Assembly (NCBI GenBank): GCA_036785325.1
Contig: JAXIVH010000286.1
Span: 104,850-168,849, forward strand
DNA: 64,000 bases
Reading direction: 5' to 3'
Source of the DNA: Urophycis tenuis
Lineage: Eukaryota > Chordata > Actinopteri > Gadiformes > Phycidae
Position numbers and translations under genes: made by a program. Below the pieces are notes generated by a model, which saw only the letters and a program-made list of their open reading frames with translations, did not search any database and was not told the DNA's origin. Within the stretch, counting starts at the first letter, position 1. The number at the start of each line of letters is the position of its first letter. Positions 32,990 to 47,554 of this stretch are shown piece after piece.

Positions 32990-33327
32990 AAGTTAGGCCA
33001 CACGGGCGGGTGTGTCTATTTCAGTATCTCCGTCTGACAGTGAGGCTGGTGCCTGCAGGGCTTTTCACCATGGAGCTGAGGGCTTCAGTCAGCTAGGTGA
33101 GTTTTCTTTGCGTTTGTTTCTTTGTCGGTTGGTTTCTATTGTTTGGAAGTTCAGAGCTAGGAAATGAATGTGAATAAGGTGGTTGCTGTGTTTTTTTCCC
33201 CAAAGCGTGAATTATTAATTATGTCGTTTTTGCCAACAGGTTGTTTGGATTGATATTTCCCACTAAGGACTTTCACTTGTTGCCCGTTGTATTCACTCGA
33301 CCTCCGCATGGAAGACGCATTTGGAAG
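32990..33327 (+). other. C10orf71: Candidate 5' UTR exons of C10orf71
   Basis: One exon ends at 33096 (agctag|GTGAGT). A second runs 33240-33327 (gccaacag| to GGAAG|GTGAGA). Splicing to the acceptor at 34956-34957 does not open the main frame, so both look non-coding. The first holds a short ORF from ATG 33070 whose TAG is the last codon of the exon. The second holds an ATG at 33308 that stops just after the next junction. Confidence 0.4.
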
Positions 33328-33437
33328 GTGAGATAACGGAAGATAGCCTACGTGCTAACGGGCGCTACAATGGTTTAGCTGTCCAACTATGGACAACATT
33401 AAGAAAACGTGTACAGCGTGATTAGCATGTGCGCTTA

Positions 33438-33621
33438 TGATATATTATTATTATTATTATTATTAATAATAATAATAACAATAATAATATTAATAATAAT
33501 AATAATAATAAAAATCTTAATGCTGTTTTTATTACATGTAATAAAATTACATTTTATTACATTGCTTTTTTACATTGCTTCTTCTTTTATTGTTATTATT
33601 ATTTTTTTTATTATTACTTCT

Positions 33622-33656
<35 letters not shown>
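33438..33656 (+). repeat. (ATT)/(TAA) microsatellites
   Basis: ATT, AATA and TTA tracts over about 220 bp. Confidence 0.85.
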
Positions 33657-33657
<1 letters not shown>

Positions 33658-33832
33658 GAGAAGAACCAAACTACTATTTTCCACTTAAAAAAAAAGTGTA
33701 TAAAAGTAAAAGTTCACAAAAGGAGTCATGGTACTAATTATTGTTAATGTGTCAGACGGTAACAGATATATCTGTGATTACATATAATATAGCACTGTAA
33801 CCACTGGGTGGGTGCAGGGCCAGGTCTCTGGG

Positions 33833-33840
33833 TATAAATA
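33833..33840 (+). promoter_or_regulatory. TATA-like box, possible alternative C10orf71 promoter
   Basis: TATAAATA in a GC-rich setting (ctgggTATAAATAcacc), 1.1 kb upstream of the coding exon. Confidence 0.25.
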
Positions 33841-34722
33841 CACCAGCAGAGGCTGGTGGGAAAGCACCTTGGTGCCGAACTGGTATCAGGTTCAGAGAAC
33901 TGGAAAATAACTCAATGCAGCCAAAGCCATACTGGAAAGCGTTATGTTCCTCGGGGTCAATACAGTAATGTCACTGATATTGACCTAGCAACAGGTAGCT
34001 GGTTACCGTAAAAGCACACCAATATGTTGAAAATGAACAGGCAATGTGTTTGATTTGAACAAGCACATGTATATTGTATATTGACAAAATGTAGCAGTGT
34101 GTTTTTTGAAGGGCCAAGTCATTTCATTGTTATACAGCAGCCAAGGTGTGATAAATCCTAATGTTTCACAAAGTTATGTTTTTCACATATGAACATACTG
34201 TTAACCAGTTAAGGTTTCTTCTAAAACTAAGAGTTGGCAACTTTGAGTGTTTGTGTTCATCTTCGTTCCAATTGGCTACAAATCTACTTTTAAGGAGTGT
34301 ACTGGATGCGTGGGAATAGCTAAAGAGTTGACTGCCAATGTAGGCTCCCGGGTCAGGATATATAAATGGGTTAATGTGCTATTCCAGGCCCTCACCCAGA
34401 TAGCTAAAGTAAGCCAGGGCGGCAGCTGTTAAGGCGCACTTTAAATGATGTGATGATTTACTCACATTTCCAGGGCTCTGTGCTTGACTCTAATGAGCAC
34501 AAATGATTGTCAACAGACTAGGTTTGCTTTTGCGATTTGCCTGTGATGACTCCAACGATTATTATAAAGACATACGCACAAGGATTGTGCACTGACATGT
34601 GTCGCATTTGGACTGTCATCCCGGTTCAATAGAAAAGGAAGAAAAACGTTAAAATATGGATTCACAGCCGCATTATCGTTCTGGTCACCCGTCTCTCGCC
34701 TAGCTTTAAGCACCTTACTTGG

Positions 34723-34732
34723 CTAAAAATAG
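34723..34732. promoter_or_regulatory. Consensus MEF2 site
   Basis: CTAAAAATAG is a perfect YTAWWWWTAR, 225 bp upstream of the C10orf71 coding-exon acceptor. The acceptor itself reads CTATTTTTAG (34948-34957), the same motif inverted. MEF2 control would suit a striated-muscle gene. Confidence 0.4.
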
Positions 34733-35109
34733 CCCTGGCACTATGGAGTGTTTGTCTACCATGCACATAGCGACCGCAACTTCTGCACATGCTTTGTACA
34801 CAAAGGTCAACTGCACTTCCCCAAGTTTAAACCATTTATAGTGTACGCAGACACGCACACACACGTATGTAATGCAATAAATCCATTTTAGCATATAGTG
34901 CTATATGTGACTAGATATGAAGTCCATGCTTTGTCTAATACTGGATTCTATTTTTAGGAAGCAGTGATATCCAACCTTCTCCTCATGGGGACCTGAATGG
35001 ACAGTCAGCCGATGGTTGGTTGGACTACAGGCAGCAGTCAGCTCAAAGGGGAGACGGAGACACACAGGGGAAACTCAGGCCGCCAGACGGACGGACGACC
35101 ACGGGCACC

Positions 35110-38100
35110 ATGACCCGCGTGGAGAAGCGCCACCTGGGCCAGCGCATGGGGAGCATGCTCCACCACCGCTTCCCGAACGGCTTCACCGAGCTCCTCATGG
35201 ACGAGACGGACCGCGAGGTCGGCACGCTGACCGACCGGGCCTTCCGGAGTCTGTGCGTGGGGGACGACGCGGTTTACAACGACGAGTTCTCGTACGGGTT
35301 TTCACCGTTCAACTGCCACAAGCCCTTGGTGGGGGAGCCTCGCAGAAAGACAAAGGAATCTAAAAAGCCGCCGGCGCATCACGGTGACAACGGAGGCAAA
35401 GACACGGCGCCGTGGAAGCGGCAGCAGCAGAGTATGACCCAGGTGTCGTCTTTCCTCAAGGCTTTGAGCGCCACGGAGAAAAGCCGCGAAGGAATATTTA
35501 ACAACAACAACGGCGGCGAAAAGGACTCCAATGGGGAATCGTGGGACAAGTCGGCGCTCCGCAGCATCCAGAAGGAACTCTCTGAGTTTTCTTCGGATTA
35601 TCACAACACTCTGGTGGGTGGACATCCTGGGCGGAGTGGCCGACATCCCTCCGGCGAGGGTTCGGGGAAAAAGGGTGGAAAGGATGCCGCAAAGGTAAAG
35701 AACGGGAAATCCACCATCAAACTGAGGAAACTGAACATTAAGAACTTTTTCCTCCACAGTGAATTCAGCCCTTTTCAGATGTGGAGGGACGTCAACCAGT
35801 TCCCATTCGGGCGGGAGGAGATGGTCACTTCTGTCCCTTCCGACAAGACCCCCAAATGGTATGATTCGCAGCTCTACAGGGAGCTGGCCGAGGCCCACCG
35901 AATAGATATCTTCAACGCAGAGGATTCCCAACCATGTCTGAAAGGCACGGCCAAAGAACCCCCTGTGTCTGCAGAGTGGGCCGAACCCCCTCCACCTCCT
36001 GCTTCAAAACCCCACCCTCCGCCTCCTCCACCCAAGGTCCCGCCAAAGCCCACGGTTACTTTAGCTGAAAGGCGATGCTCATCCTACGGAAGCGAGGGAA
36101 ACGTTGCCCCCTGGAGGCAAAAGAAATCTTGGTCGAGAAATGCTCTTCCTGTGAATCCGCAAACTGTGATCTCCCCTCCTCAGGGTCGCAGCTCCAGAAC
36201 AATGGGGGAGAGTGTTCTGCAGGTGAAACAGGAAGCTAGGTGTGTTGACGTCAAAGCTATCGAGGAGGTCAGCTCCACAGCCTCAACTCCGTTCAGCATC
36301 TGTCAGCTGATGACTCCACTTATTCCATCAAGACAGCCGACGGAAACATCGGAGATTCTCCAATTGTGCCTCGACCTGCCGCTCAGACCAGACTCTGAGG
36401 CCAAGTTGACCCCTGAAGTGCCTGTCAAGCGAGAGAGTTACAAATCCCTAGCCTCAAGCATCCTCTTTAACCTCAAAGACAACAGGAAAAGAGTAAAAAG
36501 TCGATACAGCCCACCTAAATTCAGAACCTCAGAACTGCCTGATGGCGGCACCCAGTCACCACAACTGGACAGCGGTAGCCATACCACCGTGGGGTCTGAT
36601 GGATCTGCCTCAGGGTTCACCACACCGGCCATGTGTCAACAAGGGTGGCCATGTAGCAGTCCAGTTTCAAAACAAGCCAATACCCCATCCGTTGTCCCTG
36701 GGAAAGACGTTGTCTGTTCACCCTTGTCCGATGATTATTTAATAACAAATTTATTGCAGACAAAAAGTGAAGCCCCTGTAATGCATATGAAAAACAACAG
36801 GAGCCCAACAGCAATCAAGCAAAACTACCCATCCCTGAATATGTACAAGAAAGCCATCTCTGCTGGTAATAGCACTGGTCAGCCACAAGCCCCTCTGAGT
36901 GTCCAAAGTGTCTCTCCCGATAACAGACCCCAAATACAGGAACCCTTGCTGGATGCAACTGACAAACAAACTTTACCAAAGGAGGAAACTGTCAATGTGC
37001 CGCTTTCACCAAATATTGCTCAGAGACTGTCACCCAAAATAGCTGCAGGTGTTAAAGTACCATCTCCCCATATACAGGAGAAAGAGGGCTTAGCTTGTAA
37101 ACCAAACCTGCCCAAAGACATCAATAGATCTGAAACGCAATCGAAAGACTTTGCGCAGTTCATAGCTGTTAATGATAAAGATATCAATTCACTGCCTATA
37201 AGTACGATGGATGTCATCAAAGCAGCCAGAGATGCAATAAATGCAGAGAAACATAAGGCTCAGTCGGGCCGCATCAAGAACTTAGTTTCAGAGCCTCAAA
37301 ATTACTTGAGCAAGAGAAACACAGAGATTTCAAAAGAAGTTCTAACTGAAGATAGGTCCGATCAAAGTCATCTCCGCCATCAAAATAAATCTGATGGGTC
37401 AGATGAAACAGTTTATGAAAACGTTAACGTCAAAAGAGATCCCCCGCCAGTTCCCAAGCGAAATTTCACTAAATCAGATATCATACCAACTCTTGAAAAA
37501 CTATCGAGTTTACCAAGCCCACCCAATGAACTCCTGATGGAGAGGGAGCGACGAACTGCAAAGAGAGATGATCTGACGACCAATGGAAGGGAATCTGCTA
37601 GGAAGGATGGCAGATTAAAACACATCTTTTCTGCAAGGCAGAACAGTTATATCAAAGGTCAAAGATATGCAGAGATGGAGAGAGAGCAGGAAGAAGTGAA
37701 TAATGAAGGTGAAACAAAAGTGAGTGTAGGTTTGGGAAAGAAGGACGAAATGATGAAGGACAGTGTGCACATCATTCATGATTTGAATGCTTTAAAGGAG
37801 CTGGAAAGGGCGAGGCGAGGTGATGTTCTGGATAAAGCAAAGGACAGACTGGGGGCTGTTAACATAGATGAAGAGGCAAAAGCAAAGAACGATCTGATCT
37901 CCAGGGAGCTGAGAAATATCAAAAAGGGAATGCTATCGATGAGAGGTAACACACAAGCTAAAAGGGACATGTTTACAAAGAAAGAACAGGAGCGGAACAA
38001 GCAGGAAAGCTTCACAAAGATAGATAATGTTATTGTCAACAAAGCACTTAGAAATGACAATTATGACAGAGCAAAAATGGCACTTGAGGAAGTCATATCA

Positions 38101-41100
38101 GAAAGACAAAAGTCTAAATTGACAAAGGAAAAGGAGTCAGACCCGTTACTAGCAGAAGAATTTGATACTGATTCTGGTTTCACACAAAGACAAGGGCAAC
38201 ACGAGATGGTTTTGCTGAATTCCACGGCGGACGCGAAGGAAAATCAAAATGACCGCATGCTTGCACTGAGAGATATGGAGCTAAGGGAGCGGTTAGGGGA
38301 TCTGAGGGATCATAATCACATCAAACATCTTCTCTCACAGACCGAACCGAGGCTCAGTGAGGGTCAACAGTTAGGTGCAAAGAGCCCAGCTACCGGGGAC
38401 AAACAGCTAGTGAACAACTCTAAAGATGGAAACACAAATGGAATAGACAGGCAGATCCCCGATGTAGAGCTGAAAAACAAGATGGGAAGAAACAAAATGT
38501 GCGAGGAAAACGGGAAGCGTTTGTTGAAAGAGAACAAGGAAAATCTGACAAAGGATATTCCGCCTGTACCACCTCGGAGTAGAAAAGGAGTTATCAGGAA
38601 AGATGAGATGAATATAAAAGAGTGTGACAGTGCTGTAGATCAAACTGAGGATCAATTCTCACTTAAAAACAGTCCCAGAGATACGGTACCCTCTATTGTG
38701 GAAGTAAATACGGATTCAGGAAGGGAAGGAAAAAATGGTGACATTCTCACTAATAAGACAAACCAAATCTTTGAGGGGGATCCGATGCCACCTGAATGCA
38801 TTACGTCTTCTGAAGGGCAGACCAAACATAGTTGTGTCTCACCAAGAGAGGAAAGAAGAAAAGACATACAAAGCAATGAGAGTCCTTGCAGTCTTGGCTC
38901 ACCGCGGAAGGTTAAGCGTAAGGCCCCTTTGAGGCCAGATGATGTGAACACAGCGGAGCACTTAACCCGAGACAGTATTTTCGTGACAGAAAACCCAGTA
39001 ACTGCAAATCTGATAGCAGCCGAGGCTGCACAAACAACCAAAGCTGAAATTGTACTAGATCAGGAGGCTGCCATTGACGTACCTACAAACATTGTGTCTC
39101 CCCTATTGTTAATAAATGGCCATAGTGTTAACCAAAGCCCACCCGATCAAGCTAGTCTCTCATCAAAGTCGTCCTATTTCTCTGTGGAGAGTGCACTACA
39201 CCGAAACACTGAAGTGTATCACTCTTTGGATAACTTGACTGCAGAGTTGGAGGAAAATGACAAGGACCCTCTGAATGTTTTTGGAAACCTAAATACTGAT
39301 TCAGCAACTCGAGGAACAGTATGGGATCAGGAGACAGATGTTTGCAAGCCATCATTAAAATCTCCTCATGCAGAGAATGAGGAGCCAGACAGGGAGGTTA
39401 GCAGACATGCAGGTGGAGATGGAGGAGTTGACAGTCTCATGAGCCAACAAAAAAAGGCAACGATGGTCAATTCAACACCTATGTCTCCTGCAAGCACTCT
39501 CTCTTCACCATCTTCGGAGATCCCTGCCTTATTTATTGTCAAAGATAACACATTCTTTAACAAACCAGTAAAGCCAGTACATCTCTGGTTACCAAAAGAA
39601 CATCTACACAGCTCGGAATCAGGTGCATTAAGTCATGTGAAAAATAATGTTCCTTTGAGGAGTAACAGTGCCATCACCAGTAACAACTGTTCTCAAAATA
39701 TTCTCACAAGCCCTCAGGAAGTGTCATCGCAAAGCTCCCCACTTGATAGCTTGTCTCCTTCAAGTGTTTCAAATGATAATACCAATCTCAGGACAAGCCG
39801 ATTCGGGCCAACTCTAACAGTTCCACAAGAAGAGGACATAAGCTCAGGGGTGAGTCCGTTGTTCGACGGGGCCGAGAGCTTGCCAACCAGCACAGTAGAC
39901 ACCGGGGATGAGCTTGTCTCCGGCACGGCGGTGACTGAAGGCGGGGGCAAAGTGTCCAAAATACCCAGCGAGAGGTCAGGCTCTCCATCCAGTGCCAGTG
40001 GCAGCCAATCAGGGCCTTCCAAACCACCACCGGTTTTACCAAAATCTGAGAAGGCTCTTCTAAAAGCCATGAAATTAACAACCAGAAGGATTAAGAAAGA
40101 AGAGGGCCAGAAAAAGCCATCTCACAAGTCGTCCAGCAGCAGAAAGCCCCGGGCTGTTAAACACAGCACTGATAACCCAGAACCCATTCAGACGGAGGAC
40201 AAACCCTCCGGCAACTCTAGAAGACGTTCTGAAAAGCTGAGCCAAAGCGCAAACAAGGAGCACAGGCAAAACAGCGAAGAACGACACCATCACAACAAGA
40301 GCAGTCGTAACCACACCGAGAAAAAGACTGAGGAAGCACAGCATCCACAGAGAGACCAAATAAGTGATCGGTTGGAGCGCAACCACGTAGAGCGATCTGG
40401 CTACCAGACGGGAAGGCGGGACAGGACTGAGAGCAGTGGCCTCAGTGCTGAAGGACCTCCAGAGGTGGTCCTAACAGAACGGGAAGGCCGCAGCAGTGAC
40501 GCCCATCGTCGTCCTCGCAACAAAGTAGAGCACAGGAATTACAGCGGAGACAGAGTGATCAGTAATGTCCCCATATACAAAGCCCATGTCGACGAGAGGC
40601 CAGCGGCAGAAAGGCAGTCCAAACGGTCCCAGAGCGTGGACAGGCATGTGGGGAACCACGCCGAGCTCCGGGCCAGTGCCAACATCTCAGCCAACATGTC
40701 GGAACAGACCGACTCACGGAACCAGCGTATCGAGAGATCCATCATGGACGAGCTGCAGCAGAGGGGCCGCGCCAAGGATAGGGCTGGCCGAGGAGGAGAC
40801 GCCACGGTAAAGAGAAGCCACAGCATCGACGCGTACACCAGCGAGACGTCCCACCCGTCCAACCTCTCCCGCCAGTCCAGCTACAATGGCCAGCAACTGT
40901 CGCGTCAGTCCAGCGTAGAGCACACCATCGTGACCCAGTCCATCCCCATGACCCAGCGCAAACTCCTCCAGGACCCCGACTCGGGGCAGTACTTTTTCGT
41001 GGACATGCCCGTCCAGGTCCAGACCAAAACCTTCTACGACCCGGAGACGGGGAACTACGTGCAGTTGCCCGTCCAGCCACCGGACGGCGCCATACCGCAG

Positions 41101-41358
41101 GCGTCCACCGTGGAGGTGTTGAACACGCCGATGGTGCTGTACCACGGATTTGTCCCTGTGCCAATGACACCCATAACCCGTAAATCTGTCACACAGGCCT
41201 CTCGAAGGGAGCAGGACGAGTTTGAGAGGAGACAGAAGGAGAGGTCGCGACAGGTGTACGCCAACGAAGGCCGTCCTTATTTAGAACCAGTTTATGGTCA
41301 ACACGACCACATGCTGGGCGAGCTCCTGGGTGTCGAGGAGCTGGACTGCGCGAGCTGA
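35110..41358 (+). CDS. C10orf71: C10orf71/CEFIP-like (cardiac-enriched FHL2-interacting protein)
   Basis: One uninterrupted coding exon gives 2082 aa from ATG 35110 (ggcaccATGA, strong context); human is about 1435 aa. The frame is also open for 50 codons upstream to the acceptor at 34957, without an ATG. Near the N-terminus is DREVGTLTDRAFRSLC (about 34-49), matching human DREVSSLTDRAFRSLC. A proline-rich block follows at about 288-312 (PPPPPASKPHPPPPPP), then PPPVPKR and PPVPPRSR SH3-type motifs and long low-complexity charged stretches. A conserved C-terminal module (about 1950-1990, SGQYFFVDMPVQVQTK, YDPETGNYVQLP) follows. Human CEFIP is a Z-disc protein that binds FHL2 and modulates calcineurin signalling. 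The paralogue C4orf54 shares the C-terminal module, but position supports C10orf71. Confidence 0.9.
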   Translation: MTRVEKRHLGQRMGSMLHHRFPNGFTELLMDETDREVGTLTDRAFRSLCVGDDAVYNDEFSYGFSPFNCHKPLVGEPRRKTKESKKPPAHHGDNGGKDTAPWKRQQQSMTQVSSFLKALSATEKSREGIFNNNNGGEKDSNGESWDKSALRSIQKELSEFSSDYHNTLVGGHPGRSGRHPSGEGSGKKGGKDAAKVKNGKSTIKLRKLNIKNFFLHSEFSPFQMWRDVNQFPFGREEMVTSVPSDKTPKWYDSQLYRELAEAHRIDIFNAEDSQPCLKGTAKEPPVSAEWAEPPPPPASKPHPPPPPPKVPPKPTVTLAERRCSSYGSEGNVAPWRQKKSWSRNALPVNPQTVISPPQGRSSRTMGESVLQVKQEARCVDVKAIEEVSSTASTPFSICQLMTPLIPSRQPTETSEILQLCLDLPLRPDSEAKLTPEVPVKRESYKSLASSILFNLKDNRKRVKSRYSPPKFRTSELPDGGTQSPQLDSGSHTTVGSDGSASGFTTPAMCQQGWPCSSPVSKQANTPSVVPGKDVVCSPLSDDYLITNLLQTKSEAPVMHMKNNRSPTAIKQNYPSLNMYKKAISAGNSTGQPQAPLSVQSVSPDNRPQIQEPLLDATDKQTLPKEETVNVPLSPNIAQRLSPKIAAGVKVPSPHIQEKEGLACKPNLPKDINRSETQSKDFAQFIAVNDKDINSLPISTMDVIKAARDAINAEKHKAQSGRIKNLVSEPQNYLSKRNTEISKEVLTEDRSDQSHLRHQNKSDGSDETVYENVNVKRDPPPVPKRNFTKSDIIPTLEKLSSLPSPPNELLMERERRTAKRDDLTTNGRESARKDGRLKHIFSARQNSYIKGQRYAEMEREQEEVNNEGETKVSVGLGKKDEMMKDSVHIIHDLNALKELERARRGDVLDKAKDRLGAVNIDEEAKAKNDLISRELRNIKKGMLSMRGNTQAKRDMFTKKEQERNKQESFTKIDNVIVNKALRNDNYDRAKMALEEVISERQKSKLTKEKESDPLLAEEFDTDSGFTQRQGQHEMVLLNSTADAKENQNDRMLALRDMELRERLGDLRDHNHIKHLLSQTEPRLSEGQQLGAKSPATGDKQLVNNSKDGNTNGIDRQIPDVELKNKMGRNKMCEENGKRLLKENKENLTKDIPPVPPRSRKGVIRKDEMNIKECDSAVDQTEDQFSLKNSPRDTVPSIVEVNTDSGREGKNGDILTNKTNQIFEGDPMPPECITSSEGQTKHSCVSPREERRKDIQSNESPCSLGSPRKVKRKAPLRPDDVNTAEHLTRDSIFVTENPVTANLIAAEAAQTTKAEIVLDQEAAIDVPTNIVSPLLLINGHSVNQSPPDQASLSSKSSYFSVESALHRNTEVYHSLDNLTAELEENDKDPLNVFGNLNTDSATRGTVWDQETDVCKPSLKSPHAENEEPDREVSRHAGGDGGVDSLMSQQKKATMVNSTPMSPASTLSSPSSEIPALFIVKDNTFFNKPVKPVHLWLPKEHLHSSESGALSHVKNNVPLRSNSAITSNNCSQNILTSPQEVSSQSSPLDSLSPSSVSNDNTNLRTSRFGPTLTVPQEEDISSGVSPLFDGAESLPTSTVDTGDELVSGTAVTEGGGKVSKIPSERSGSPSSASGSQSGPSKPPPVLPKSEKALLKAMKLTTRRIKKEEGQKKPSHKSSSSRKPRAVKHSTDNPEPIQTEDKPSGNSRRRSEKLSQSANKEHRQNSEERHHHNKSSRNHTEKKTEEAQHPQRDQISDRLERNHVERSGYQTGRRDRTESSGLSAEGPPEVVLTEREGRSSDAHRRPRNKVEHRNYSGDRVISNVPIYKAHVDERPAAERQSKRSQSVDRHVGNHAELRASANISANMSEQTDSRNQRIERSIMDELQQRGRAKDRAGRGGDATVKRSHSIDAYTSETSHPSNLSRQSSYNGQQLSRQSSVEHTIVTQSIPMTQRKLLQDPDSGQYFFVDMPVQVQTKTFYDPETGNYVQLPVQPPDGAIPQASTVEVLNTPMVLYHGFVPVPMTPITRKSVTQASRREQDEFERRQKERSRQVYANEGRPYLEPVYGQHDHMLGELLGVEELDCAS

Positions 41359-42200
41359 TTGTGGAGTGAGGGCTTTAAAATACACTGCGGTGTTTTCAGG
41401 TTTTATTTTGTGTTTTCCTGTGAGTTTTGTTCTATGCTTTGAAACGATTGGTCACTTTGTTCACTGAGGAATGTGTTCTTAAAAAAAAAAACACCATTAT
41501 TTTTTTTTGTAGGGAAACGGCATTTTGAGATGGCATTTTGAGCTGGAATGAAGACAAGAGGGTGAATTTATTGTGAAGAGTAGATGGGGTCTGTTGTGTG
41601 TGTGACTGTTGTGTGAGGAACTTCTCTTGTGTTACAATGTGCAATTTCAGATAGTTTTTTATTGTGTGTTAAATGTATATATGTATATTGTTCTTAGTGT
41701 GTTATAAGAAGGAAGCAGCACCGATGTAAATCTTGAAATGTAATATAATCGTTTAAGTTTTTGATGTATTTTTTGCTTAAGCATCGTCTGAAATGATTGT
41801 GCTCAGTTTCATATTTTTTCCACATGAGTTTGCAGTCACAAAGAGCACTATCAAAGATCCTTGAATATGTGTACACGTACGTACAAACCACTGAAAACAT
41901 GACCTGAGCTAAATATGAACTTTTGGTATTTGTCGACTTAATCCTGGTTAATACCTGTGTATGACGGGACGAGGGAGGCTGTTTGCATGCACACAAGTTT
42001 AAAAACCTTTCAGTTAATAGCATAATAAACAATATTGCAATCATTTGCAATACATTGTAACATACCATTTGCCATTTGCCAAAAATCGTATACTGAGGAC
42101 TTTGAAGGGTACTTTGTTTTGCCTTGGTGTTTCATTCTGCATTTCATCAATAGACTACTGGTCATGTGATCCATTCCAATAAAAACAGTTATCACTGACA
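41359..42200 (+). other. C10orf71: 3' UTR of C10orf71
   Basis: AT-rich sequence with no coding frame, ending at AATAAA 42178-42183. An earlier AATAAA lies near 42023. Confidence 0.6.
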
Positions 42201-42399
42201 GTAATCTTTGTTGGTTGTATTGATTTCATTGCAATTTCGCTCCCAGATATTTAGTGGAGATCAAATTATTCATGTCTTTTCTCAAACAATGGTTATGGAT
42301 GATTATCTTGTCAAGATTGAGTGTCTCTATTTAAGTTGATTATTTACGTTTAATGTAAGTTGTATTTGTTAGCCACTGCAACATGACGACTGGGGCTTG

Positions 42400-42568
42400 G
42401 ACTGTGGTTTTCTCTTTTTTATTTCTAAAAATAATACAATATTACAAGACACGTTTTCACGAAAATACATTGCTTTCTTTTTTTCTTTTTTTTAAAAGAT
42501 TAATTTAGCTTAAAGTTATGAATCCCCCCCCCTCCAACCAACCACCAATACAGTCCACAAAGAGAAGT
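42400..42568 (-). other. admp: 3' UTR of admp
   Basis: Runs from the TGA at 42571-42569 to a minus-strand AATAAA at 42423-42418. It lies about 200 bp tail-to-tail from the C10orf71 poly(A) site. Confidence 0.5.
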
Positions 42569-45453
<2,885 letters not shown>

Positions 45454-45499
45454 GCTGTGTTGTGGGTGAACTGAGCTCCCACCTGAGTCAGTGGTCAGT

Positions 45500-45527
45500 G
45501 ATATAAAGAGGCGCACCCTGCTTTGAT
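45500..45527 (-). promoter_or_regulatory. Candidate admp promoter elements
   Basis: Within 75 bp upstream of the admp ATG the minus strand shows a TATA-like CTTTATATC (about 45508-45500) and ATCAAAG at 45527-45521, a TCF/LEF match. Suggestive only. Confidence 0.25.
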
Positions 45528-47494
45528 GACAAGATGTTCCTGTATTCTGCAGACACCGATAGATGAGGTCGATTGGGCAATGATTGATGGTGGATTAGTG
45601 CTGCATTAAGAGCTGCAACATGCATGCAATTTGCATGACAAAAGGGTGTGTTAATAACCCAAAACTCACTGAAACGACGCATAAAGTAAATAAACATTAT
45701 GTTATTTCTTTAAAACCAAAATGAGTTAATTTCCACAATGCAAATATCCCCTTAGACGTGTGTAAATACGTGTTTTGGACCCCGTTTATAAAGGAACACA
45801 CTCGAGTGACGCATTCCAATCATGAACCGCGTGCTTTAGTTGGTTGTTAGTTTTCGGACCGCTCAGATGAGCGCCTTATCAGTGTGGGGCCAGTTGGCGC
45901 TCCCGCAGCCACCAGAGCAAACCAACAGCCCCCCTATGACGCACGTATAAGCGCTGTACACGCCAGCGTGTTTGTCAGGCGTGTTCCCCCACCCTAAAAA
46001 AAAAACCGCAGTGGTGATGTCGGTGGCCCTCGGTGTCCATGGCACCCGGGGGGATCCGCCGTTTGGACAGTGACTCAGAGTTGTGGGCTTGGAGGATGAT
46101 GCGCTCAGTCACATGGGCCGAACGGGACCGAGTATTATCTCCCGATCAATCAGTGGGAACAAAAGGGATCACATTTGTAAGGTCTTCCCGCTGATCAATA
46201 CGACATAGTTAATCCTGATTTGTTAATTCTATTCGTCCTGGTCGAGAAGGGGGGGGGGCATCACAAAGGGAATAATGATCCCCTCATTTAGCGGCGATCA
46301 CTCAACTCCGGCATGTGCGCATTTCTTCTCCGTCGATTGTTTGAATGTACGGATAACATACATGACCTTTATAATATGTGTCAAGATGGACGTGAAGCAA
46401 TGATACATTCCATCCTACAGTATACATGTTCATGGTCAACCTGTTCACCATGGACAACCTGTCTTCACATGCGTTAGGCTGACTCTACTTTGGCGTCATT
46501 TTCGCCCAATTTTCCTTCCCCATCACACGGAGCCATCCTTCATGCTAAAATGTATATCTCCTTTTTGAGCTTTTATAGCTGACAAACCTTCGTTTGAGTT
46601 GAATCAAATACTTGGCGTGTAGGCCTATAACGTAATTACCACTGGTTTCAATGGTCGTTTGACGATGAGGCACTAAGCTATGTTGACCAGCAGATGGCGA
46701 CATCGACCAAGACATTTGAAGTTTTTACCTTACACTGCACTGTCTTTTTCCAGTGTAGGGCAATAGTTCTTCTAGGTTTGCAGTCTGAGTTTACTCTATG
46801 AAAACGTGACGGTTCTGCTTCAAAATGGGGTCAAACGACATTCTTTGCACTTTAATAATTCACACAATTTCTAGGAAATAGAGATGAAGTGGTTTCACAA
46901 AATACAACACGAATCCCCTTGGCAACGAACATCTGCACCGGCACAATATGCAATTAAATTACACATTTGACCCGTAGTTCTGGCTACTTCTATGCTAAAA
47001 GGCAGCTGTCTCCACATCTGCCAATCTAGCATGTGTTAATGACTTCACCTTGTGTTAAATACTTCTTACTGCGCCAATCAAACACACCTGGAAGGCATTT
47101 GCCACAAGCACTGGCATTAGTTGCCCCCTGGGTTTGAGTAATGAAGAAGAATACAATCACTGGTCAAAGTGGAACCATGCGAGACGCCAGCCCTGATTGT
47201 GTGTGTGCGTGTGTGCATGTGTGCGTATGTGTGCATCTGTGCGTGTGCGCGTTGGTCTACAGCAACTCCTTAACTTTTAGTTAGAAGATTGTAACCCTAT
47301 TCATAATAATACATTGATATAATATTGTAATGCTGTAACCCTAACCCTGCACTCCCTGTGGATTGGTCCTGCCTCGGTCCTCCAGTATTTCACATTCTTG
47401 AGCGACATCCATTTGAATGGGGGAGGCCTTATTGGTGAGTTTTCTGTTCATTTGCATGTTAATGTGTTAATATGCAAGCATATTAAGAAGTGCG

Positions 47495-47554
47495 GGGCGG
47501 GGGGGGGGGGGTGAGGGTGGAGGGGTGGGGGGGTGGGGGGGGGGGGGGGGGGTT
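47495..47554 (+). repeat. G-rich tract
   Basis: Several G4-G20 runs within 60 bp; strong G-quadruplex potential. Confidence 0.85.

Noticed and set aside
35020..35109. Extending the C10orf71 protein to 35020
   Set aside because: That codon is TTG, not ATG; the first in-frame ATG is 35110 with a good context.
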